Shown piece by piece: positions 50,363-57,996 of a stretch of DNA of 58,822 nucleotides. Position numbers and translations under genes: made by a program. The notes under the pieces are model-generated. The model was not told the DNA's origin. It saw only the letters and a list, made by a program, of their open reading frames with translations, and did not search any database. Where the stretch lies: positions 1-58,822 of the forward strand of contig NZ_WWCU01000039.1 of NCBI RefSeq assembly GCF_009857595.1. Reading direction: 5' to 3'. The stretch's first letter is position 1; each line of letters starts with the position of its first letter. The stretch is from Pseudoduganella aquatica (GTDB lineage: Bacteria > Pseudomonadota > Gammaproteobacteria > Burkholderiales > Burkholderiaceae_D).

Positions 50363-51375
50363 GGCGGCGTTCCATTTGCGGCGCGGCGGCCGCACTGGCC
50401 CTGGGCTGCGCCCTGCCGCGCGCGCTGGCGCAAAGCGCGCAAGCGGCGCCGCGCCCGCCGCGCATCTACATGATACTGTTCCGCGGCGAGACCGCCGTGG
50501 AAAAAGGGTTCCGCGACTACTTCGCCGTGAACGGCATGCCGGTGGAGCTGATCGTGCGCGACGTGGCGCTGGACGTGGGCAAGGTGCCGCAGCTGATCGC
50601 CGAAGCGCGCGCCATGAAGGTGGACCTGATCTACACCTGGGGCACGCCCATCACGCTGGCGGTGGCGGGCAAACAGGGCGCGGTCGATCCAAGCCGCCAC
50701 GTCACCGACATCCCGGTGGTGTTCACCATGGTGGCCTCGCCGCAGGGTTCGGGGCTGGTCAAGTCGCTGGTCTCGTCGGGCCGCAACATCACCGGCGCCT
50801 GCCACGTGGTGCCGCCCAGCCAGCAGCTCAGCGCCATCCGCGCCTACCGCCATTTCGACCGCCTGGCCATTATCTACAACCCGGCCGAACCGAACTCCGT
50901 GCAGAACGTGAAGGACTTGCGCGCGGTGGCCGCCAGCGAGCGCTTCCAGCTGCTGGAGCGCCCGGTGCCGCTGGACGCCAAAGGCCAGCCGCTGGCGTCC
51001 GAACTGCCCGCCATGGTGGCGGAACTGGCGCAGCAGCGCGTGCAGCTGCTCTACATCGGACCGGACAGCTTCCTGGCCGCCAACCGCAAGCTGCTGACCG
51101 AAGCCGCGCTGGAGCAGCGCCTGCCCGCCTTCTCCGCCACCGAGATCGCCGTGCGCGAAGGCAAAGCGCTGTTTGGCCTGGTGTCCGGCTACGAAAGCGT
51201 GGGCCGGCTCACGGCCCACAAGGCGGAACAGATCCTGCGCCAGCACATGGCGCCTGCCGCCATACCGATTGAAACGCTGGCGCGTTTCTCCTACCTGGTA
51301 AACATGCCTGTAGCCGCCCAGCTCGACCTCTACCCGCCGCTCAAGGTGCTCAACTACGCGGAGCTGCTGAAATGA
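50359..51375 (+). CDS. ABC-type substrate-binding protein (ABC_sub_bind family), orphan
   Basis: A 338-aa exported protein: signal peptide with ALPRALA cleavage region (about 1-24), then a TrpX/ABC_sub_bind-like fold (IYMILFRGETAVEKGFRDYF, MKVDLIYTWGTPITLAVAG, IPVVFTMVASPQGSGLV, GRNITGACHVVPPSQQL, LYIGPDSFLAAN). The family binds aromatic amino acids or similar small molecules, but this operon has no ABC permease or ATPase. It may instead pass its ligand to the sensor or MFS protein. Coupled by ATGA at both ends. The frame is open far upstream inside the MFS gene; the signal peptide fixes the start. Confidence 0.85.
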   Translation: MRRRSICGAAAALALGCALPRALAQSAQAAPRPPRIYMILFRGETAVEKGFRDYFAVNGMPVELIVRDVALDVGKVPQLIAEARAMKVDLIYTWGTPITLAVAGKQGAVDPSRHVTDIPVVFTMVASPQGSGLVKSLVSSGRNITGACHVVPPSQQLSAIRAYRHFDRLAIIYNPAEPNSVQNVKDLRAVAASERFQLLERPVPLDAKGQPLASELPAMVAELAQQRVQLLYIGPDSFLAANRKLLTEAALEQRLPAFSATEIAVREGKALFGLVSGYESVGRLTAHKAEQILRQHMAPAAIPIETLARFSYLVNMPVAAQLDLYPPLKVLNYAELLK

Positions 51376-52052
51376 CTTCCTGCTCGAACGATCCGCAATT
51401 CCGCTGGCAGCAGATGCGCCAGGACGAGGCGGCCGAGGTACACCAGCTGCACCTTGGCGTGCTGGCGCAGATGCCCGCCGGCCTGGTGCGGCCCGATGAA
51501 CTGAGCCACTTCGAACAGCACGCGCAGGCCCAGGGCCGCATCCTGTGCTGCCGCGCGGACGGAGAGCTGGTGGCCTACGGCGTGCTGGGGATGGACTCGC
51601 ACACGGTGGACCACATGGCCGAGCTGCTGCATGCCGGCCCGGCCGGGCGCGCGCGCATGTGCGTGCTGGACGGCGCCGCCTCGCTGCCCGAATGGCGCGG
51701 GCGCAGGCTGCATTGCGCGGCCATCGAAGAACGCATGGCGCTGGGCCGGGAGCTGGGCCGCACGCTGGTGGTGGCCACGGTGGCGCCGGAAAACATGCGC
51801 AGCCTGCGCGGGCTCACGCTCGAGGGTTTCTGCGTATCCGGCTACGCCATCGTCTACGGCGGCCTGGCCCGGCTGCTGGTGCAGCGCGACCTGCTGCAGC
51901 CGCAGGCGCCCTGGATCGCCTGCCGCCGCGTGGCCCATGGCGACCACGCAGGCCACCAGCGCGCGCTGGCGGACGGCCTGCGCGGCTTCCAATGCTGGCA
52001 GGACGAGAACAATCACTGGTCCGTGGAATACGGCGTGCAGGCCTCAGGCTAG
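51372..52052 (+). CDS. GNAT-like acetyltransferase, last gene of the sensor-MFS operon
   Basis: A 226-aa protein with a GNAT-like core: LCCRADGELVAYGVLGM, CVLDGAASLPEWRGRRLHCAAIEERMALGRELGR (in the place of the acetyl-CoA RxxGxG/A loop, here RGRRLH) and TVAPENMRSLRGLTLEGFCVSGY. The loop is divergent, so activity is uncertain. Coupling to the substrate-binding protein by ATGA ties it to the same function, perhaps modification of the transported compound. It ends inside the 3' end of the opposite oxidoreductase gene (9-base overlap). Confidence 0.75.
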   Translation: MTSCSNDPQFRWQQMRQDEAAEVHQLHLGVLAQMPAGLVRPDELSHFEQHAQAQGRILCCRADGELVAYGVLGMDSHTVDHMAELLHAGPAGRARMCVLDGAASLPEWRGRRLHCAAIEERMALGRELGRTLVVATVAPENMRSLRGLTLEGFCVSGYAIVYGGLARLLVQRDLLQPQAPWIACRRVAHGDHAGHQRALADGLRGFQCWQDENNHWSVEYGVQASG

Positions 52053-53543
52053 CGGCACGCTCTGCTCAAAGCGGAACAGATTGTGCGGGTCCACGCGGCG
52101 CTTCACTTCCGACAGCCGCTTCAGGTTCGTGCCGTAGTAAGCCTGCGCCCAGTTCTTCAGGTCGCGGTTGGGGAAGTTGACGTAGGACTCGGGCTGCAGG
52201 AAACGCTGCATGTCGTCGTAATAGTCCTTCAGCCAGGCGCGCTGGCGCTGCACCGTCTCCGGCTTGTCGATCGGCCCCCACGAAGCTTCCATTTCGAAGA
52301 TGTAGTTGGAATCGCGGTGCACATAGGCCGTGGCGTTGCTCGGCACCTCCTTCACCTTGCCGCCGATGGCGAACAGGATGCCCATATTCTCCTGCAGCAG
52401 CGAGCCGCCCGGCCAGCGCGTCATCCAGTTCAGCATATTGTCCAGCGCCGCCTCGCTCAGCTCCTTGTGCACGAAGCTGCAGCGGATGTCGTACAGGCCG
52501 TTCGGATCGTCGGTCAGCAGGTAGTCGCGGCCGCGCCAGTAATCGACTTCATAGATGTCGGCAATCTGCGGCACGGCGACGGCGTACAGCGGCGCCAGCA
52601 TCTCGCGCAGCTCTTTTTCGCCGCCCCAGAACTGGCCCAGCGTTTCCACGTACAGGCTGTCGCGCGAAGGACGCGGGCCGGCGGCCAAGGGCAGCGCCTT
52701 GCTGCGCGTGGAAATCCGGGTTGGGTGCGCCAGCTGCAAGGCCTGCAAGGCGCGCAGCAATTCGATCTGCTTGCCCGGCGCCCACGTCAGGTTGAAGGTG
52801 GTGACCGTGCCCACCGGGTGCACATTAAAGGTAAAGCCGGTATGGACGCCGAAGTTGCCGCCGCCGCCGCCGCGCACCGCCCAGAAAAGTTCACTGTCGC
52901 TATTGGCGTCGATGCGGCGGGATGCAGCGCTGGCGACCACCAGCTCGGTGCCTACCAGGCTGTCGCAGGTCAGGCCCCTGTGCGTGGCGGCAAAGCCCCA
53001 GCCGCCACCCAGCACCAGGCCGCTGGTGCCCACCGTGGGGCAGCGCCCCGAAGGAATGGCCACGCCGTAATTGCGCAGCGCCGCCGCCACGTCGTTATTG
53101 TTGGCGCCGCCCTGCACCCACGCGGTCTGGTTCTTCAGGTCCAGCTTCACGTTGTTCATGGCTTTCACGTCGATCAGCAAACCGGCCGTGGTGGAGAAGC
53201 CCGCGTAATTGTGGCCGCCGGAGCGGATGGCGAAAGGCATGCGCGTGTCGCCTGCCAGGCGGATGCAGCGCTGCACATCGGCCTCGGTGGCGCACATGGC
53301 CACAGCCTGCGGCTGCACGCCGGCCCAGCGCGCGTTGTTCGGCCAGGCGGCCAGCGCAAAGCCATCTTCGCCCGGCAGTATCAAGCGTCCCTCAAAGTCC
53401 CGCGCCAGGGAGCGCAGGCCGTGCGGCCCCAGCTTCAGCGCAGGCTTGGCCAGTACCGCCGCCGGCGCCAGGCCCAGTGCTGCGGCGCCTAAAGCGCCTG
53501 CCTGCAGAAAGCCGCGGCGCGTGTTCACGATTTCATTCGTCAT
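52044..53543 (-). CDS. Tat-exported FAD-linked oxidoreductase (BBE-like, bicovalent flavin)
   Basis: A 499-aa protein. The Tat signal NTRRGFLQAGALGAAALG is followed by an FAD_binding_4 domain (IRSGGHNYAGFST with the His that links FAD, SGRCPTVGTSGLVLGGGWG with the Cys for the second link) and a C-terminal BBE segment (YVNFPNRDLKNWAQAYYGTNLKRLSEVKRRVDPHNLFRF). Such enzymes oxidise sugars, alkaloids or cyclic alcohols with oxygen. I chose the ATG at 53543, which overlaps the kinase gene end by 11 bases, so it is the last gene of that transcript. Its link to type VI secretion is unclear. Confidence 0.9.
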   Translation of the reverse strand: MTNEIVNTRRGFLQAGALGAAALGLAPAAVLAKPALKLGPHGLRSLARDFEGRLILPGEDGFALAAWPNNARWAGVQPQAVAMCATEADVQRCIRLAGDTRMPFAIRSGGHNYAGFSTTAGLLIDVKAMNNVKLDLKNQTAWVQGGANNNDVAAALRNYGVAIPSGRCPTVGTSGLVLGGGWGFAATHRGLTCDSLVGTELVVASAASRRIDANSDSELFWAVRGGGGGNFGVHTGFTFNVHPVGTVTTFNLTWAPGKQIELLRALQALQLAHPTRISTRSKALPLAAGPRPSRDSLYVETLGQFWGGEKELREMLAPLYAVAVPQIADIYEVDYWRGRDYLLTDDPNGLYDIRCSFVHKELSEAALDNMLNWMTRWPGGSLLQENMGILFAIGGKVKEVPSNATAYVHRDSNYIFEMEASWGPIDKPETVQRQRAWLKDYYDDMQRFLQPESYVNFPNRDLKNWAQAYYGTNLKRLSEVKRRVDPHNLFRFEQSVPLA

Positions 53544-56208
53544 CCTGTTGATTTTCCTTTGATTGATGTCCAAGTTTACCTCTCTGCTTCTCCCGCTCCC
53601 GCTGCCGCAGCACGTCTATCATGACGTTGAAGGTGCGCGCCAACCGGCCGATTTCATCGGTGCTGGTGACCTTGATGCTGGCGCGGTCGTAGTCGCCGTC
53701 CTTGAGCGCATTGGCCGCTTCCGTCAGCCGCACCACGGGACGCGTAATGCTGCGCGCGAACAGCACCGCCAGGATCAGGAACACCAGGCCCACAGCGGCC
53801 ACGCTGTACAGCACATTGACGAACAGGCGCTGCAAGGGCTCTTCGAAGCGCGTGCGCGACTCGGTCACGCCCACCACCCAGTTGTGGCCCTGCACCGGCG
53901 CGTAGCCCGCGTGTTCGTCCACGCCGCTCAGCGTGGAGTGGTAGCTGATATTGCCCGCCGTCCTGGCGCCTATCAGCACCTTGGCCAGCTCCGGCATGTC
54001 CACGCTTTCTATGCGGTGGCGGCGGAAGCGCTGGTCGGCCACGATGCGGCCCAGCGTGGCCTTGGGCAGCGGCGCCAGGCTGCGGTACAGCTGGTTCTGG
54101 TCCGGGTAGTGCACCAGGATGCCGTCGCCGTCTATCATGAAGGGCACGCGCTTGCCGTTCCCGCCAGCGCCGGCATCGTTGAGGATGGACGATATCGTGC
54201 CGCCCTTGATGCGCAACACCACCACGCCTATCACCTTGTTCGCGTTGTCGAACACCGGGTTGGCGTAGTACACGCCGGGCTTGCCCGCCGTGGAGCCGAT
54301 AATCACGCCGGTCATGAAAGGATGGCCCTTCATGGCCTCCTGGAAGTACTCGCGGAACTTGAAGTTCACGCCCGCCACGCCAGGCTCGCTGGACACCAGC
54401 GCCGTGCCTTCGCTGTTCATCAGGAAGATCAGGTGCGCGTCCGGATTGGTCTTGATCAGGTTGGCCAGCTTGGCGCTCACCACTTCCCGCTTCGCATCGC
54501 TGGGCGCGCGCAGGTAGTCGATAAAGGCGGAATCGGTCGCCAGGTAGCTGGCCTGGTAGCGGCTGTCCAGTATCAGCTGCGAGATGCGGCCCGCCGTCGC
54601 TTGCGCCAGGCTCTCCAGGTTGCGCAGCTCGCTGGCCGACACGGCGGCCACCGAACCGTTCAGGTTGTAGTAGGCGGTAATCGTCATGGGCAGCAGCGCG
54701 GCCAGCATCATGGCGATGGTCATCTTCACCACCAGCGGCCACGAGGATGGCCGCCAGATGGCCTTGCCCAGCTTGCGCACGCCTTTCGTCAGCCGCCGCT
54801 GGCCTTCCAGGTCGCCCACGCGCAGCGCCTCCTGCAAGCCCAGGCTGCCGGCATGCGAGGCGAACAGGCTTTGCGAGAGCTCCGCGATGCTTTGCGGACG
54901 CTGCTTGGGATCGACCACCAGCGCCCAGTCCACCGCCATCAGGAATTCTTCGCTGTAGCGGCCCTTGCCCGCCTGCGTGGCGGGAATGTATTCGGCCACG
55001 CCGCTCTGGCGTTCCGGCGCGGGCGCCGGCTTGGCGCCGGTGATCATCCAGTACAGCGTGGCGCCGATGGCGTAGATATCGGTCCACGGCCCCTGTTCGC
55101 CGCCCTGGTACTGCTCCAGCGGCGCGTAGCCGGGCGTGACCACGTCGGCCATGGTTTGCAGGCCGCCCACGGTCTGGCGCGCGGCGCCGAAGTCGAGCAG
55201 CACCCAGCTGCCGTCTTCCTTGCGCACGTAGATGTTATCCGGCTTGATGTCGCGGTGGAGGTAGCCCGACTCGTGCACCAGCGACAGGCCGTCCAGCAGC
55301 GGCTGCACCAGCGACAGCAACTGCTGCTCGCCCATGTTCTTCTGCTTGTCCCACCACTGCTTGAGCGGCTGGCCGCGCTCGTATTCAAGCACCATGTAGG
55401 CGGTGCGGTGCGCCTCGAAGAAGCGCGCCACCCGCACGATGTTGGAGTGCCGGAAGGTGGCCAGCGTGCGCGCTTCGACCAGGAAGCATTCCAGGCCGTT
55501 CAGGTAGAAGTCGTTATCTTCGGGCCAGCGCGGCGAGACCGACTTGTCGCTGGCGCGGGTGGCGAAATCGGCCGGCAGATACTCCTTGATGGCCACGCGC
55601 ACGTTCAGGTTCACGTCCGTGGCCAGATAGGTGATGCCGAAGCCGCCCTGCCCCAGCACCGCGTCGATGCGATATTCAAACAGTTCGAAACCCGGCGCCA
55701 GGGCCAGCGGCGTGGAAATGCCGGGCGCGATGGAGCGGTTGGGCGCGGCGGGCAAAGCCGGCAGCTGCGAGCGCACCGGCTGCGAAGGCGGCTGCGAGCG
55801 GCCCAGCGTGGGCGTGGTGCGCTGGGTGTGCGAGGGCTGCCCGGCATCCGCGTGCGCAGGCGTGGCCTCCCCGCCGCCCTGGCGCGCCGGTTCGCGCGTG
55901 CCGTCGGGGCGGTAGTGCGGCACGGGGATGGTGGCGTCGTCGTCATGCGCGTACTGCGCGCTGTGCGGGCGCGGGACAGTGATGTCGGCCTGGCCGTCGC
56001 GCGCGGCCAGCTGGTCCGTCGCTGCGCGGGCCGTCATTTCCTGCACGTCGCGCATGCGGCGTTCAACCGCCACCACGGCTTCCAGCGCAGCCACGCGCCG
56101 CGCCAGGATGGCCGCGCGCGCCTCGGCGGCGGCGTTGCGGCCTTCATTGGCCGTTCCCTCTGCTCCGTCCGCTCCGTGCTGCTGCCCGCGCTGTTCGCTA
56201 TCGTCCAT
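53533..56208 (-). CDS. PpkA-like serine/threonine kinase with Cache and HAMP domains
   Basis: An 891-aa protein. The first 170 residues are low-complexity with Pro/Gln. The kinase domain (about 175-450) is complete: LGQGGFGITYLA, VAIKEYL, HRDIKPDNIYV, DFGAARQTV and TDIYAIGATLYWM. A membrane helix (about 497-518) leads to a dCache-like periplasmic domain (about 525-780, YRSLAPLPKATLGRI), a second helix (about 790-812) and HAMP (SITRPVVRLTEAANALKDGDYDRASI) at the C-terminus, with no effector after it. Beside a PppA-type phosphatase, TagF and TssM it fits the threonine phosphorylation pathway that switches on type VI secretion. Confidence 0.9.
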   Translation of the reverse strand: MDDSEQRGQQHGADGAEGTANEGRNAAAEARAAILARRVAALEAVVAVERRMRDVQEMTARAATDQLAARDGQADITVPRPHSAQYAHDDDATIPVPHYRPDGTREPARQGGGEATPAHADAGQPSHTQRTTPTLGRSQPPSQPVRSQLPALPAAPNRSIAPGISTPLALAPGFELFEYRIDAVLGQGGFGITYLATDVNLNVRVAIKEYLPADFATRASDKSVSPRWPEDNDFYLNGLECFLVEARTLATFRHSNIVRVARFFEAHRTAYMVLEYERGQPLKQWWDKQKNMGEQQLLSLVQPLLDGLSLVHESGYLHRDIKPDNIYVRKEDGSWVLLDFGAARQTVGGLQTMADVVTPGYAPLEQYQGGEQGPWTDIYAIGATLYWMITGAKPAPAPERQSGVAEYIPATQAGKGRYSEEFLMAVDWALVVDPKQRPQSIAELSQSLFASHAGSLGLQEALRVGDLEGQRRLTKGVRKLGKAIWRPSSWPLVVKMTIAMMLAALLPMTITAYYNLNGSVAAVSASELRNLESLAQATAGRISQLILDSRYQASYLATDSAFIDYLRAPSDAKREVVSAKLANLIKTNPDAHLIFLMNSEGTALVSSEPGVAGVNFKFREYFQEAMKGHPFMTGVIIGSTAGKPGVYYANPVFDNANKVIGVVVLRIKGGTISSILNDAGAGGNGKRVPFMIDGDGILVHYPDQNQLYRSLAPLPKATLGRIVADQRFRRHRIESVDMPELAKVLIGARTAGNISYHSTLSGVDEHAGYAPVQGHNWVVGVTESRTRFEEPLQRLFVNVLYSVAAVGLVFLILAVLFARSITRPVVRLTEAANALKDGDYDRASIKVTSTDEIGRLARTFNVMIDVLRQREREKQRGKLGHQSKENQQDDE

Positions 56209-56327
56209 GCATCATCCCGCCATTCATTTTTCACCACGTGGCGCCATAGAGCGCATTGCGCATGCTAGCATGCAGTTATGGCCTTTGTGACAAAGGCCTG
56301 GAGACAATTTCTACTACTGGAGACACC

Positions 56328-57209
56328 TTGGGCAATTGGAAGCAATTATCACCGTCGGCGCTGCACCGCCTCGACCTGGGCCTGGCCTACGGCCTGACCG
56401 ATGTTGGCACCGTGCGCGAGTCCAACCAGGATAATTTCTTCATCGCTCCCGAACTTGGCCTGGTGGTCGTGGCCGACGGCATGGGCGGCCACGAGGCGGG
56501 CGAAATCGCCAGCGCGGACGCCATCCGGCTGCTGCACAGCTTCCTGCGCGCATCGCACGGCGACCAGCAGTCCTCGCCCGGCGACGCCAGCGACGCCACC
56601 GTGCCCGCCTTCCACGCCAGCGCCTTCGATCCGGTGCAGGCCGACCCCGACGCCACCTGGACCGACGCCACCATGCGCGCCATGATCACGCTGCACGACG
56701 CGGTGGAATTCGCCAACGAGCGCATGTACCAGACCAACAGCGCCAACGACCAGGCCGACGGCGCGGGCATGGGCACCACGCTGACCGGCATGTGGCAGGT
56801 GGCGCAGGACGGGCCGGTGTTCATCTTCCACATCGGCGACAGCCGCCTGTACTGCTTCCGCAATGGCCGCCTGAACCAGCTTACGCGCGACCAGACCTTG
56901 TACCAGCAGGCGCTGGAGGCGGGCATGGCGGAGCCGCTCCCGGCGCGCAACCTGCTGCTCCAGGCGCTCGGCCCGGCGCCGCTGATCAAGCCGGACCTGC
57001 AGACGCAGGCCGTGTCGCCGGGCGACGTCTACATGCTGTGCAGCGACGGCCTGTATGGCAACTCGCCGCCGGAAGCCATCGCCGCCATCCTGGCCCGGGT
57101 GCGCGACGACAACCTGGCCGAGTGCTGCGCCGAACTGGTCGCCATGGCCAAGCGCGACGGCAGCCGGGACAACATCACCGCAGTGATCGTGCGCTGCAAG
57201 GACGCGTGA
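56328..57209 (+). CDS. PppA-like PP2C serine/threonine phosphatase
   Basis: A 293-aa PPM phosphatase: RESNQDNFF, VVADGMGGHEAGEIAS, GMGTTLTGM, FHIGDSRLYC, LCSDGLYG and SRDNITAVIV carry the metal-binding Asp residues. In type VI systems PppA removes the phosphate added by PpkA and turns secretion down. The likely start is TTG at 56328 with CTGGAGA upstream, giving a normal N-terminus; an in-frame ATG at 56256 would add 24 residues and lies in the divergent promoter region shared with the kinase gene. Confidence 0.9.
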   Translation: MGNWKQLSPSALHRLDLGLAYGLTDVGTVRESNQDNFFIAPELGLVVVADGMGGHEAGEIASADAIRLLHSFLRASHGDQQSSPGDASDATVPAFHASAFDPVQADPDATWTDATMRAMITLHDAVEFANERMYQTNSANDQADGAGMGTTLTGMWQVAQDGPVFIFHIGDSRLYCFRNGRLNQLTRDQTLYQQALEAGMAEPLPARNLLLQALGPAPLIKPDLQTQAVSPGDVYMLCSDGLYGNSPPEAIAAILARVRDDNLAECCAELVAMAKRDGSRDNITAVIVRCKDA

Positions 57210-57212
57210 TAG

Positions 57213-57308
57213 CGGCGGGCTACGGCGCCTTGCGCCTAACCCGCCCTACGCACCAATACAGTCCCGGGCCTTGTAGGGCGGGTTAGGCCGGAGGCCGTAA
57301 CCCGCCAG
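57213..57308. repeat. Paired intergenic repeat, copy 5
   Basis: ggcgggctacggcgccttgcgcctaacccgccctacg and gtagggcgggttaggccggaggccgtaacccgcc lie as inverted arms around about 25 bases. The element fills the gap between the convergent phosphatase and tagF genes and ends 4 bases from the tagF stop. Confidence 0.9.
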
Positions 57309-57312
57309 GCGG

Positions 57313-57996
57313 TCACGCGCCCCATCCGCTCTGCAGCCACGTCCCCGCCAGCATCCCCGCAAAAGCCGCCGGCGCAGGCAAGCCCCGGCACAGCAGCAAG
57401 CTCGGTTCCACCTCGGCCGAACCGTCGGTCCACCAGATACTCTGCCCGCGCAGCGCCGCTGCGGCCAGCGCCGGAACCTGCGCCGCCACGGCATCCAGCG
57501 ATGCGAGCGGCAAGCGGCAACCCACGCCTCCCTGCTGACCGGCCAGCGGCGCATCGCTCAGCGGCGGCATGGCCTGCAGCAAGCCATCGAACGGCTCCAG
57601 CTGGAAGCGTTCCTCCAGCGATGACAAGGCCAGCGCCTCCAGCTGGTCGAACCATGGCTTGCCGTTCGCCACCCAATCCAGCAGCCCCCCGCCGCCCGGC
57701 GCACCGGCCGCTATGGTGAGCGGAAAGTGCCGCCCCACGCGGTCCACGCTGGGCATCAGCACACCGGCCCAGGCATTGCGGTCGCACACGCCCGGCGCCA
57801 ACGCAAAGCGCCAGATAGGACTCGTCAGATAGGTTTGCAGCCAACGCGCGCCCAGCGCCTCGCGGCTGCCCTGCATGGACGCCTGCAGCCACGCGTCCCA
57901 CACGCCCAGCAAGGGCGGCGGCAAGCGGCGCGAAACGAAGTCGCCATGCGTGCTCACTTTGCCGAAGAATCCCGGCGCCAGTTCCGGCTCTTCCAT
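57313..57996 (-). CDS. tagF: Type VI secretion-associated protein TagF (ImpM domain)
   Basis: A 227-aa protein: APGFFGKVSTHGDFVSRRLPPPLLGVWDAWLQASM, WRFALAPGVCDRNAWAGVLMPSVDRVGRHFPLTIAAGA, and a C-terminal SIWWTDG segment are the DUF2094/TagF signature. TagF represses type VI secretion post-translationally, in parallel with the PpkA/PppA pathway. Its ATG overlaps the tssM stop by one base. Confidence 0.92.
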   Translation of the reverse strand: MEEPELAPGFFGKVSTHGDFVSRRLPPPLLGVWDAWLQASMQGSREALGARWLQTYLTSPIWRFALAPGVCDRNAWAGVLMPSVDRVGRHFPLTIAAGAPGGGGLLDWVANGKPWFDQLEALALSSLEERFQLEPFDGLLQAMPPLSDAPLAGQQGGVGCRLPLASLDAVAAQVPALAAAALRGQSIWWTDGSAEVEPSLLLCRGLPAPAAFAGMLAGTWLQSGWGA

